A program made the position numbers and the translations under genes. DNA of 7,286 nucleotides, from assembly GCA_934101745.1 (NCBI GenBank), contig CAKOSD010000051.1, positions 1 to 7,286 on the forward strand. Direction: 5' to 3'. Positions 1 through 6,442 of the stretch are shown here, piece after piece. Numbering within the stretch: the first letter of the stretch is position 1; each line of letters begins with the position of its first letter. The notes under the pieces are model-generated. The model searched no databases. It saw only the letters and a program-made list of their open reading frames with translations, and had not been told where the DNA came from. The stretch is from an uncultured Bacilli bacterium (GTDB lineage: Bacteria > Bacillota_I > Bacilli_A > RF39 > UBA660).

Positions 1-1
1 A

Positions 2-826
2 TCAATTGCTCTTGCTCATAAATATAATGCGATAATAATTAATTGCGATGCTATGCAAGTTTATAAAGGCTTAGATATTGGTACGGCTAAAATTAAAGAA
101 GAAGAAAAAGAAGGGGTGCCTCATTATTTATTAGATTTTGTTCCTGTAGATACTAACTATACTGTTTTTGATTATCAAAAAGATGCAAGAAAAGTTTTAG
201 AAGAAAACAAAGAAAAAAATATTATTTTTGTGGGAGGAACGGGTTTATATTTAAAAAGTGCTTTATATGATTACCGCTTTAGTACGGAAAATAAAGAAGA
301 CAATAAAGATTATTCCAGCTATACTAATGAAGAACTATTAAAAATGTGCTTAAAAAAAGATAAAAATTGTAATATTCATGTTAATAATAGACAAAGATTA
401 GAACGTTTCTTGACTAAAGAAATAAACGAAGTTGTTCCTTGCAGGCCCTTGTATCAATTTTATACTATTGGTCTTACAACGACTAGAGATATTTTATATA
501 CGAAGATTAATAATCGTGTAGATAAAATGATTAATGATGGTTTAGTAAATGAGGCTAAATATTATTATGATAGAAAAATATTTAGTAAGGCATTACTCAC
601 TGGAATAGGTTATAAAGAACTATATAAATATTTTAATGACGAGATATCGCTTAACGAGGCTACGGATTTAATCAAGAAAAACAGTAGGCATTATGCTAAG
701 AGACAATATACTTGGTTTAATCATCAAATGAATGTTAAATGGTTTAATACTAACTATGATGATTTTAAGAAAACAATAAAAGAAGTTGAAGACTATATTG
801 ATTTAGAAGAAAGTAAGCATAAATAA
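2..826 (+). CDS. miaA: tRNA dimethylallyltransferase MiaA, 5'-truncated by the window edge
   Basis: MiaA transfers a dimethylallyl group from DMAPP to N6 of A37 in tRNAs that read codons starting with U. The reading frame is open from base 2, so the ATG at 53 is an internal Met and not the start. The visible protein (274 residues) begins SIALAHKYN, which in this family directly follows the P-loop, so only the P-loop and some 10-20 N-terminal residues are missing. Family marks seen: NCDAMQVYKG with the catalytic Asp (visible residue 16), GTAK, PHYLLDFV, VGGTGLYL at about 77-84, GIGYKE, and the C-terminal SRHYAKRQYTWF segment. The usual HPNN is HVNN here. It ends with TAA. The next gene lies about 110 nt downstream on the same strand with no clear terminator between, so read-through is possible. 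The identification is firm. Confidence 0.95.
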   Translation, partial: SIALAHKYNAIIINCDAMQVYKGLDIGTAKIKEEEKEGVPHYLLDFVPVDTNYTVFDYQKDARKVLEENKEKNIIFVGGTGLYLKSALYDYRFSTENKEDNKDYSSYTNEELLKMCLKKDKNCNIHVNNRQRLERFLTKEINEVVPCRPLYQFYTIGLTTTRDILYTKINNRVDKMINDGLVNEAKYYYDRKIFSKALLTGIGYKELYKYFNDEISLNEATDLIKKNSRHYAKRQYTWFNHQMNVKWFNTNYDDFKKTIKEVEDYIDLEESKHK

Positions 827-877
827 TATAAAAAATTAAAAATAAAGATGCAAAATGATTTAAAAATGGCAAGAAAC

Positions 878-916
878 AAGAAAAAATAATAGTAAACTTA
901 AGAAAAAAATAGTAAA
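878..916 (+). repeat. imperfect A-rich tandem repeat in the miaA-kinase spacer
   Basis: Two near-identical blocks, 878-896 and 900-916, both read AAGAAAAAA-(TA)-ATAGTAAA and differ only by a two-base indel and one A. They lie just before the ribosome binding site of the following kinase gene. The spacer 827-935 otherwise holds only very A-rich sequence. I see no convincing -35/-10 pair, no hairpin with a T tract, and no reading frame longer than 13 codons with a start. In sequence this A-rich the repeat may be chance or polymerase slippage. Confidence 0.35.
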
Positions 917-935
917 ATAAATAAAGGTGATAAAG

Positions 936-1460
936 ATGAGATTATTTGTAATTGGGGGTAAAAGTGGTAGTGGTAAATCAACTTTAGCAAAATTAATTAA
1001 AGAGCATTATAATAAATTAGGAGAAAAAACTATTATTACAGAATTTTCAAAGTATTTAAAATTATATGCTTATGAAATGATTTCTTGGCCTTGGGATTTA
1101 GAACATAAACCTCGTTTGTTTTTACAAAATATGGGCGAAAAAGTTAGAAGAGAATTTGGCTATGATTTCTTTATAAAAAGAGTATTTGATGATATTGAAA
1201 TATTTAAAGATTATTTTGATAATGTTATTATCGATGATGCTAGATTAGTGGAAGAAATAAAAGAAAGTAAATTTAGATATCCTGATTGTGTAACTATTTA
1301 TATTGAATCAAATGAAGACAATGGACTAACTGAAGAAGAAAAAAATCATGTAACTGAAAAAAATCTTGATGATTATTATGATTTTGATTATAATATTAGG
1401 TATATCTCTTTAGAAAAATTAACTAAAGAACTAGAAAGTATATTGGAGGAAGTAAAATGA
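936..1460 (+). CDS. P-loop kinase, deoxynucleoside monophosphate kinase-like
   Basis: This is a 174-residue soluble protein of the P-loop NTPase fold. A Walker A motif is complete at residues 8-15 (GKSGSGKS). A middle segment LQNMGEKVRREFGYDFF (about 66-82) and a later VIIDDARLVEEI segment followed by a TIYIES strand resemble the substrate and LID regions of phage and bacterial dNMP kinases (T4 gene 1 type), which phosphorylate dNMPs to dNDPs. That substrate is inferred from overall pattern; dephospho-CoA kinase or another NMP kinase is an alternative. I chose ATG 936 because AAAGGTG at 923-929 is a good Shine-Dalgarno sequence six bases upstream. The in-frame GTG at 927 lies inside that site. 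The TGA stop overlaps the alaS start (ATGA at 1457-1460), which indicates translational coupling with alaS. Confidence 0.75.
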   Translation: MRLFVIGGKSGSGKSTLAKLIKEHYNKLGEKTIITEFSKYLKLYAYEMISWPWDLEHKPRLFLQNMGEKVRREFGYDFFIKRVFDDIEIFKDYFDNVIIDDARLVEEIKESKFRYPDCVTIYIESNEDNGLTEEEKNHVTEKNLDDYYDFDYNIRYISLEKLTKELESILEEVK

Positions 1461-3199
1461 ATTTAAGAGAAGCATATATTAATTTTTTTGTAAGTAAGGG
1501 ACATAAACAAATTCCTAGTGCTCCGGTAGTACCAGAAAATGATCCATCCGTTTTATTTAATACAGCGGGAATGCAACCTTTAGTACCATATTTAATGGGA
1601 GAGGCTCATCCTTATGGTAAAAGATTATGTGATTATCAAAAGTGTGTTCGTACTAATGATTTAGAGGAAGTAGGGGATACAACCCATCATACTTTCTTTG
1701 AAATGTTAGGCAACTGGTCTTTGGGTGATTATTTTAAAGATGAGGCTATTTCGTGGAGTTTTGAATTTTTAACTAAAGTTTTAAATATTCCCGTAAATAA
1801 ACTTGCAGTTACGGTATTTGCTGGTAATGATGATATTGCTTTTGATGAGGTAAGTTATAATAAATGGCTAAGTTTAGGCATTCCGGCTTCTCGTATTGTA
1901 AAAACAACCGAAGATAACTTCTGGATTGCGGGAGAGGCTGGACCTTGTGGACCCGATACAGAAATATTTTATTTTCGTAGCAATGACGAAGTTCCTGAAA
2001 CTTATGATTTAGAAGATAATCGTTGGGTAGAAATTTGGAATAATGTTTTTATGCAATATTATAAAGATAAAAATGGTATTTCCGAATTAACTCAAAAGAA
2101 TGTTGATACTGGTATGGGTATTGAAAGAACTACGGCAATATTAGAAGGGGTTAATGATAACTATCTTTCTAGTATCTGGACCGATATCATTAAAAAAATT
2201 GAAGAAATTTCTGGCTTGACTTATGCCGGTAATGAAAAATCAATGCGTATTATTGCTGATCATTTACGCACCGCTGTCTTTATTTCTGCCGATCCGGCGG
2301 GGATTAAACCAAGTAACACCGATCAAGGTTATATTTTAAGAAGATTGATTAGACGGGCTATTCGTCATGCTAGAAATTTAAATATCGACATTAATAGCGA
2401 CTGGGATATGGAAATTGCCAAAATCATCTTAAAAAAATATCAACCATATTATCAAGAATTAATTGATAATGAAGCGGCTGTCTTTGATAATTTAAACAGT
2501 GAAAAGAAAAAATTTAGTCGTACTTTAGAAAAAGGCTTAAAAGAATTTGCTAAGTTAACAGAAGGTAAAACTGTTGTTGATGGGAAGACAGCCTTCCATT
2601 TATTTGATACTTTTGGTTTTCCTTTAGAACTTACTTGTGAAATGGCACAAGAAAAGGGTATGAATGTTGATGTTTTAGATTATAAAGAACGCTTTAAAGC
2701 CCATCAGGAATTATCAAGGACGGCCTCAGCCGGTAAATTTAAAGGTGGTCTTGCGGGTAATAGTGAAATAGAAACTAAATATCATACGGCAACCCATTTA
2801 CTTAATGCGGCCTTAAAAGTGGTACTGGGACCCGATGTTCATCAAAAGGGTTCAAATATTACTGATGAGAGAATGCGCTTTGACTTTAGTTGTGACCATA
2901 AGTTAACCGATGAAGAGAAAAAACAAACAGAGGATTTGGTTAATAAATGGATAAAGGCAGATTTACCTGTTGTTTGTAAAGAAATGAAAAAAGAAGATGC
3001 CATTAAAAGTGGGGCTGAATGTATGTTTGTTGAAAAATATCCTGATATTGTAACTGTTTATGAAATTGGTGATGTTTCGAAAGAACTTTGTGGTGGCCCT
3101 CATGTTAAACATACTGCCGAAATTGGCAAATTTAAAATAAAAAAAGAAGAAGCCTCTAGTGCGGGTGTAAGAAGAATTAAAGCAATAATTGAAGATTAA
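1457..3199 (+). CDS. alaS: alanyl-tRNA synthetase, compact form lacking beta-barrel and C-Ala domains
   Basis: AlaRS charges tRNA-Ala in the cytoplasm and clears mischarged Ser/Gly-tRNA-Ala. Residues 1 to about 235 are the class II catalytic core: NDPSVLFNTAGMQPLVPYL, FFEMLGNWSLGDYF, GPCGPDTEIFY and the NVDTGMGIERT motif 3. Residues about 236-415 are the helical tRNA-recognition domain (IIADHLRTAVF, RRLIRRAIRHAR). Residues about 437-580 are the editing domain, with the zinc motif H443-T-A-T-H447 and C545-G-G-P-H549. Family members are usually about 870 residues. Here the roughly 90-residue beta-barrel between tRNA-binding and editing domains is replaced by a short FKGGLAGNS linker, and the protein ends right after SAGVRRIKAII with no coiled coil or C-Ala. 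The frame is clean, so this is a natural short form and not a broken gene. From memory this form matches the AlaRS of candidate-phyla-radiation bacteria. GGAGG at 1444-1448 is the ribosome binding site. No T-box precedes it. Confidence 0.97.
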   Translation: MNLREAYINFFVSKGHKQIPSAPVVPENDPSVLFNTAGMQPLVPYLMGEAHPYGKRLCDYQKCVRTNDLEEVGDTTHHTFFEMLGNWSLGDYFKDEAISWSFEFLTKVLNIPVNKLAVTVFAGNDDIAFDEVSYNKWLSLGIPASRIVKTTEDNFWIAGEAGPCGPDTEIFYFRSNDEVPETYDLEDNRWVEIWNNVFMQYYKDKNGISELTQKNVDTGMGIERTTAILEGVNDNYLSSIWTDIIKKIEEISGLTYAGNEKSMRIIADHLRTAVFISADPAGIKPSNTDQGYILRRLIRRAIRHARNLNIDINSDWDMEIAKIILKKYQPYYQELIDNEAAVFDNLNSEKKKFSRTLEKGLKEFAKLTEGKTVVDGKTAFHLFDTFGFPLELTCEMAQEKGMNVDVLDYKERFKAHQELSRTASAGKFKGGLAGNSEIETKYHTATHLLNAALKVVLGPDVHQKGSNITDERMRFDFSCDHKLTDEEKKQTEDLVNKWIKADLPVVCKEMKKEDAIKSGAECMFVEKYPDIVTVYEIGDVSKELCGGPHVKHTAEIGKFKIKKEEASSAGVRRIKAIIED

Positions 3200-3228
3200 T
3201 TGACTTTTAAAATAATAAGCATTAAAAT
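3200..3228 (+). promoter_or_regulatory. sigma-A type promoter for the aspS-asnS operon
   Basis: TTGACT at 3200-3205 matches the -35 consensus at five of six bases, and TAAAAT at 3223-3228 matches the -10 box at five of six, with the ideal 17-base spacer. The -35 starts on the base after the alaS stop codon. Initiation would fall near 3235, only a few bases before the first helix of the T-box leader, which is where a leader transcript should begin. Confidence 0.75.
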
Positions 3229-3371
3229 AACAATATAAATATTTTGGAAAGAGTAGTAAATAATGATTTAAATAGAGAGTTTGTGGTTGGTGGAAGCAAA
3301 TTAAATCACTTTATGAAAAACAGCCAAGAAAAAAATATTTCGTTAAATCGCGTTAAGATTAATTAAGGTAG

Positions 3372-3442
3372 AAAATTTCTATGAAGTAGGATGGCACCGC
3401 GTAAAAATACGCTCCTACAGATATAGAAATTTTTTCGTTTTT
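3372..3442 (+). terminator. possible leader terminator: A/T helix enclosing the antiterminator, plus T tract
   Basis: AAAATTTCTAT (3372-3382) pairs over 11 bases with ATAGAAATTTT (3423-3433). The helix runs into two T runs (3430-3435 and 3437-3442), which looks like an intrinsic terminator. Unlike the classical layout, the 5' arm lies upstream of the T-box element, so this helix encloses the antiterminator hairpin instead of excluding it. It may terminate transcription, act as a closing helix, or be only partly used. I see no other stem that ends on the T run. Confidence 0.5.
3386..3418 (+). promoter_or_regulatory. T-box antiterminator / antisequestrator hairpin
   Basis: GTAGGA (3386-3391) pairs perfectly with TCCTAC (3413-3418). 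A seven-base bulge UGGCACC (3392-3398) follows, then GCGTA (3399-3403) pairs with TACGC (3408-3412) across an AAAA loop. This is the canonical T-box antiterminator with its tRNA-acceptor bulge. The 3' arm TCCTAC is also a perfect complement of GTAGGA at 3448-3453, the Shine-Dalgarno region of aspS, so the arm has two possible partners. Confidence 0.85.
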
Positions 3443-3447
3443 AGAAA

Positions 3448-3453
3448 GTAGGA
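3448..3453 (+). promoter_or_regulatory. aspS: aspS ribosome binding site, complementary to the T-box 3' arm
   Basis: GTAGGA contains the AGGA Shine-Dalgarno core five bases before ATG 3459. It is an exact copy of the antiterminator 5' arm at 3386-3391, so both can pair with TCCTAC at 3413-3418. Pairing here could be extended by TAGAAA (3424-3429) with TTTTTA (3438-3443, one G-U), forming a hairpin that hides the ribosome binding site. Confidence 0.6.
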
Positions 3454-3458
3454 AAGAC

Positions 3459-4772
3459 ATGAAAAAATTATATGTAAATGAATTAAGCAAACATTTGAAT
3501 GAAAAAATAATATTTGAAGGTTTTGTTGATACTATTAGAGATAAAAAATGGGTAATGTTTGTAATCCTTAGAGATTCTAAGGGCAAAGTGCAAATGACCA
3601 TTGAAAAGAGTGAAGAAAAGAATGCTTCACTATTAGAATTAATGAGCGATATTACAGTTGACTCAGTTATTAAAGTAGGAGGACTTTTACAAGAAAATGC
3701 AGCCGTTAAACTAGGGGGGATGGAATTAATCCCTGATACAATAGAAGTTTTAAGTAAGGCAGAGGCTTTACCGTTTGACTATAACAATTTAGATGGGGTG
3801 TCAATTGACACTAGACTTGATTATCGCTTTTTAGATTTAAGAAATGAAAAGAATATGTTAGTTCGTCAAATTGAATCTTGTATGGTAGGGGCAATGCGTG
3901 ATTACTTATATAAGGAAGATTTCACGGAGATTCATACTCCTAAATTAATTGGGGCTGCCTCTGAATCAGGTAGTGAAGTTTTTGAGGTTAAGTACTTCGA
4001 TCGTAAGGCATATCTGGCTCAATCACCTCAATTTTATAAGCAAATGGCTATGGCCGCTGGAATGAGTAAAATATTTGAAGTAGCGCCTGCCTTCCGAGCA
4101 GAAAATTCTAATACTAATCGTCATGCGACAGAATTTACTTCTTTTGACTTAGAATTTAGTTATATAGATTCTTATGAAGATGTCATGGATATGGAAGAAA
4201 ATTTACTTATTGCTGGTTTAACTAAAGTTAAAGAAAAATATGGCGAAAAAATCAAAGAAGTATTTGCTAAAGAAGTTATTATTCCAACTAAACCATTCCC
4301 TAGAATTAAATTACAAGATTTATATAACGAGTTAAAAGAAAAATATGATTTTGTAATTCCTACTGAGGATGTAGGTGATTTAAATGCTGAGGCCGAAAAA
4401 TTAGCCTACAAATATGCGATGGAAAAGTATAATAGTGAATTTTTATTTATAACTGATTATTCAAAGACCAAAAGAGCCTTCTATCATATGCGTAAAGATG
4501 ATATTCCTCAAGGTTACGATTTGATTTGGCGTGGCTCTGAAATTACAACCGGTGCCCAAAGAGAGCATCGTTATGATATCTTAAAAAAACAGGCTTTAGA
4601 AAAAGGTTTAGGCGAAGATGTTAAATTCTATTTAGAATTCTTTAAATACGGTTGTCCTCCTCATGGTGGCTTTGCCGTTGGCGTTGATCGTTTAACAATG
4701 CTTTTACTTGGACTTCCTTCGGTTAAAGAAACACAATTCTTATTTAGAGGGCCAAATCGCCTAGAACCATAG
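3459..4772 (+). CDS. aspS: aspartyl-tRNA synthetase, archaeal/eukaryal type
   Basis: This class IIb synthetase charges tRNA-Asp (and tRNA-Asn if non-discriminating). At 437 residues it has the archaeal/eukaryal build: an N-terminal OB-fold anticodon-binding domain (about 1-100), a hinge, and a catalytic domain without the large GAD insertion of the usual ~590-residue bacterial enzyme. Motif 1 lies near EIHTPKLIGAASESGSEVF. Motif 2 is FRAEN with Arg213, and motif 3 is GVDRLTMLLLG with Arg411. YLAQSPQFYKQ, GSEITTGAQREHRYD and the terminal FRGPNRLEP are typical of archaeal-type AspRS. It is first in the T-box operon, with asnS 23 nt downstream. At the OB-fold positions known to set tRNA discrimination in archaeal AspRS, it appears to have Asp24 and Lys84; I aligned these from memory. 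The start is supported by the ribosome binding site at 3448-3453. Confidence 0.93.
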   Translation: MKKLYVNELSKHLNEKIIFEGFVDTIRDKKWVMFVILRDSKGKVQMTIEKSEEKNASLLELMSDITVDSVIKVGGLLQENAAVKLGGMELIPDTIEVLSKAEALPFDYNNLDGVSIDTRLDYRFLDLRNEKNMLVRQIESCMVGAMRDYLYKEDFTEIHTPKLIGAASESGSEVFEVKYFDRKAYLAQSPQFYKQMAMAAGMSKIFEVAPAFRAENSNTNRHATEFTSFDLEFSYIDSYEDVMDMEENLLIAGLTKVKEKYGEKIKEVFAKEVIIPTKPFPRIKLQDLYNELKEKYDFVIPTEDVGDLNAEAEKLAYKYAMEKYNSEFLFITDYSKTKRAFYHMRKDDIPQGYDLIWRGSEITTGAQREHRYDILKKQALEKGLGEDVKFYLEFFKYGCPPHGGFAVGVDRLTMLLLGLPSVKETQFLFRGPNRLEP

Positions 4773-4795
4773 AAATTAAGAAAGGAATTATAAAA

Positions 4796-6163
4796 ATGGA
4801 TATAAAAGATATAACAAAAGATTTAATTGGAAAAGAAATTACAATATGTGGTTGGGTTAAAAATCATCGTAAGCAAGCAACCTTTGGCTTTATTAACCTT
4901 TTCGATGGGACTTGTACTAATAGTCTACAAGTGGTTTATGATAATTCTTTAAAAGATTTTGAAGAAATTGGTCGTATTCATATTGGTTCTTCGGTTAAAG
5001 TTATCGGGACAGTAAAGAAAAGTGAAGGCAAGGGTCAAGATATTGATTTAGTAGCCAGTGATGTTATTTTACTTGGGGATTGTCCAGAAGATTATCCAAT
5101 TCAACCCAAAAGACATACTTTAGAATATTTAAGAAGTGTGGCTTATTTAAGACCACGCACTAATACTTTTCAATCTGTATTTAGAATAAGAAGTGCGGCA
5201 GCCCAAAGTATTCATGAGTACTTCCGTAAGAATAATTATTTATATGTTCATACCCCATTAATTACAACTGCTGACTGTGAAGGCTCAGATCAAATGTTTA
5301 AACTTACTACTTTTGATTTAAATAATATACCAATGAAAGATGGCAAGGCAGATATGTCTAAAGATTTATTTGGTCGTACAGCCTTTATTACCGGTAGTGG
5401 TCAACTTCATGGGGAAACATTTGCTCATGCTTTTAAGAAAATTTATACTTTTGGACCAACTTTTAGAACTGAGAATTCTAATACTAAGACTCATGCTAAC
5501 GAATTTTGGATGATTGAACCAGAAATTTGTTTCTGTGATTTAGATGGTCTTATGGATGTTGAAGAGGATTTCTTAAAATATATTGTAAATTACATTTTAA
5601 CTAATTGCCAAGATGATGTGGAATTTTTAGATAAATTTGTATCAAAAGGACTTAAGGAAAAGTTAGAAAAATTAGTAAATAGTAAATTTACAAGAATTGA
5701 TCATAAAGATGTAATAGATATTTTAAAGAAGGCTCCTGTAAAGTGGGAGTTTACTCCGGAATATGGAGAAGATATTGCTAAAGAACATGAAAGATATATT
5801 ACTGAATATTTTGGTGGTCCTGTATTTATTAAGAATTGGCCAAAGGATATCAAGGCTTACTATATGAAAGTTAATAGTGATAACCAAACGGTGGCCGCTG
5901 TTGATTTAGAAGTTCCTGGTTGTGGCGAATTAATGGGTGGTTCTCAAAGAGAAGAAAATTACGATAAATTAATTAGTCGTATGGCGGAATTTAATATTAA
6001 TAGGGAAGATATTGAATGGTATTTAAACTTAAGAAAATATGGTACAACTATTCATTCTGGCTTTGGTATGGGTTTTGAAAGATTAATTATGTATCTAACT
6101 GGAATGGAAAATATTCGTGATGTTATTCCTTATCCTCGTACTCCAGGATCTTGTGAATACTAA
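4796..6163 (+). CDS. asnS: asparaginyl-tRNA synthetase
   Basis: AsnRS ligates asparagine to tRNA-Asn, a class IIb reaction in the cytoplasm. The 455 residues match the family's usual length. Residues 1-100 form the OB-fold (CGWVKNHRKQATFGFINLFDG). The catalytic domain carries HTPLITTADCEGSDQMF, ITGSGQLHGETFAHAF, motif 2 FRTEN with Arg224, HANEFWMIEPE, GGSQREENYD and motif 3 GFGMGFERLIMYLTG with Arg429. The ending DVIPYPRTPGSCEY is diagnostic of AsnRS as against AspRS. AAAGGA at 4781-4786 is the ribosome binding site. The gene is co-transcribed with aspS under the T-box leader, so shortage of Asn-tRNA should raise both enzymes. A strong terminator follows directly. Confidence 0.97.
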   Translation: MDIKDITKDLIGKEITICGWVKNHRKQATFGFINLFDGTCTNSLQVVYDNSLKDFEEIGRIHIGSSVKVIGTVKKSEGKGQDIDLVASDVILLGDCPEDYPIQPKRHTLEYLRSVAYLRPRTNTFQSVFRIRSAAAQSIHEYFRKNNYLYVHTPLITTADCEGSDQMFKLTTFDLNNIPMKDGKADMSKDLFGRTAFITGSGQLHGETFAHAFKKIYTFGPTFRTENSNTKTHANEFWMIEPEICFCDLDGLMDVEEDFLKYIVNYILTNCQDDVEFLDKFVSKGLKEKLEKLVNSKFTRIDHKDVIDILKKAPVKWEFTPEYGEDIAKEHERYITEYFGGPVFIKNWPKDIKAYYMKVNSDNQTVAAVDLEVPGCGELMGGSQREENYDKLISRMAEFNINREDIEWYLNLRKYGTTIHSGFGMGFERLIMYLTGMENIRDVIPYPRTPGSCEY

Positions 6164-6176
6164 GACTAATATAAAT

Positions 6177-6228
6177 AAAAAGATTAGTTTCTAGGCTACT
6201 TAGTAGAATAGATTTACTAATCTTTTTT
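6177..6228. terminator. bidirectional intrinsic terminator between convergent genes
   Basis: AAAAAGATTAGT (6177-6188) pairs over 12 bases with ACTAATCTTTTT (6216-6227). A smaller hairpin lies in the loop, either TTCTA (6189-6193) with TAGAA (6204-6208) or CTAC (6196-6199) with GTAG (6203-6206). A T run ends the + strand transcript. The A run at 6177-6181 gives a T run on the - strand, so it can also stop the 61-residue gene coming the other way, whose stop codon is at 6232-6234. Confidence 0.88.
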
Positions 6229-6231
6229 GGT

Positions 6232-6417
6232 TTAATTTAAATTAATGTTATGGGGATTTATATAAGTAGTGGGTATCGACTTTAAAACTGAATAATTAGA
6301 GCAACCTCGACAAGAACCACATACATATTCTTTTAAGTATTCACAATAATATTCTTTGCCACCGCCATTCCCTTCTTTATAATATTTTTCTTTTAAAAAA
6401 GCACATTGCCCACACAT
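6232..6417 (-). CDS. small cysteine-rich protein, probable metal binding
   Basis: This 61-residue protein has six cysteines in its first 39 residues: C2-x2-C5, then C25, C33-x2-C36-x2-C39. It has no signal peptide or membrane segment. The spacing suggests a zinc knuckle or an Fe-S site, but I know no named family with confidence. The pattern YYCEYLKEYV followed by more Cys is reminiscent of short uncharacterised Cys-rich proteins in gut Firmicutes. The gene is real by its signals: AAAGGAGA (- strand, 6432 down to 6425) lies seven bases before the ATG, a promoter stands upstream (6443-6471), and a terminator follows the stop. The Cys cluster is N-terminal and the last 20 residues are polar and Asn-rich. 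Confidence 0.75.
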   Translation of the reverse strand: MCGQCAFLKEKYYKEGNGGGKEYYCEYLKEYVCGSCRGCSNYSVLKSIPTTYINPHNINLN

Positions 6418-6442
6418 GAAAACTTCTCCTTTCGGGTATTAA

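Larger units (their letters stand above)
3242..3453 (+). promoter_or_regulatory. T-box leader, likely tRNA-Asn specific
   Basis: T-box RNAs sense the aminoacylation state of a tRNA and switch on the downstream genes when uncharged tRNA accumulates. The conserved 14-base T-box element is at 3388-3401 (AGGATGGCACCGCG; the consensus has G at the fourth position). Stem I is readable: basal helix 3242-3247 with 3324-3329, AGTA at 3252-3255, helix 3264-3271 with 3301-3308, the AGAGAG bulge at 3274-3279, apical helix 3280-3283 with 3297-3300, and the GGTTGGTGGAAG-type loop. On the 3' side of the specifier loop the sequence is TGAA-A-AAC-A, placing codon AAC (Asn) at 3319-3321. The antiterminator bulge UGGC (3392-3395) complements the GCCA end expected for tRNA-Asn. 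Both point to Asn, which fits the downstream asnS. The 3' half has unusual features, given in separate entries. Confidence 0.93.

Noticed and set aside
53..55. ATG as the start of miaA
   Set aside because: The frame is open upstream, and the preceding residues continue the conserved MiaA N-terminal region, so this Met is internal.
927..935. GTG start for the dNMP-kinase-like gene
   Set aside because: It falls within the Shine-Dalgarno sequence that serves ATG 936, and nothing suitable lies upstream of it.
3000..3199. Possible frameshift or premature stop truncating alaS
   Set aside because: The editing domain is complete, the stop is followed at once by a well-formed promoter and T-box, and no C-Ala-like sequence remains downstream.
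3359..3601. 80-residue open frame on the - strand
   Set aside because: It lies antisense to the T-box leader and the 5' end of aspS and has no ribosome binding site or recognisable sequence.
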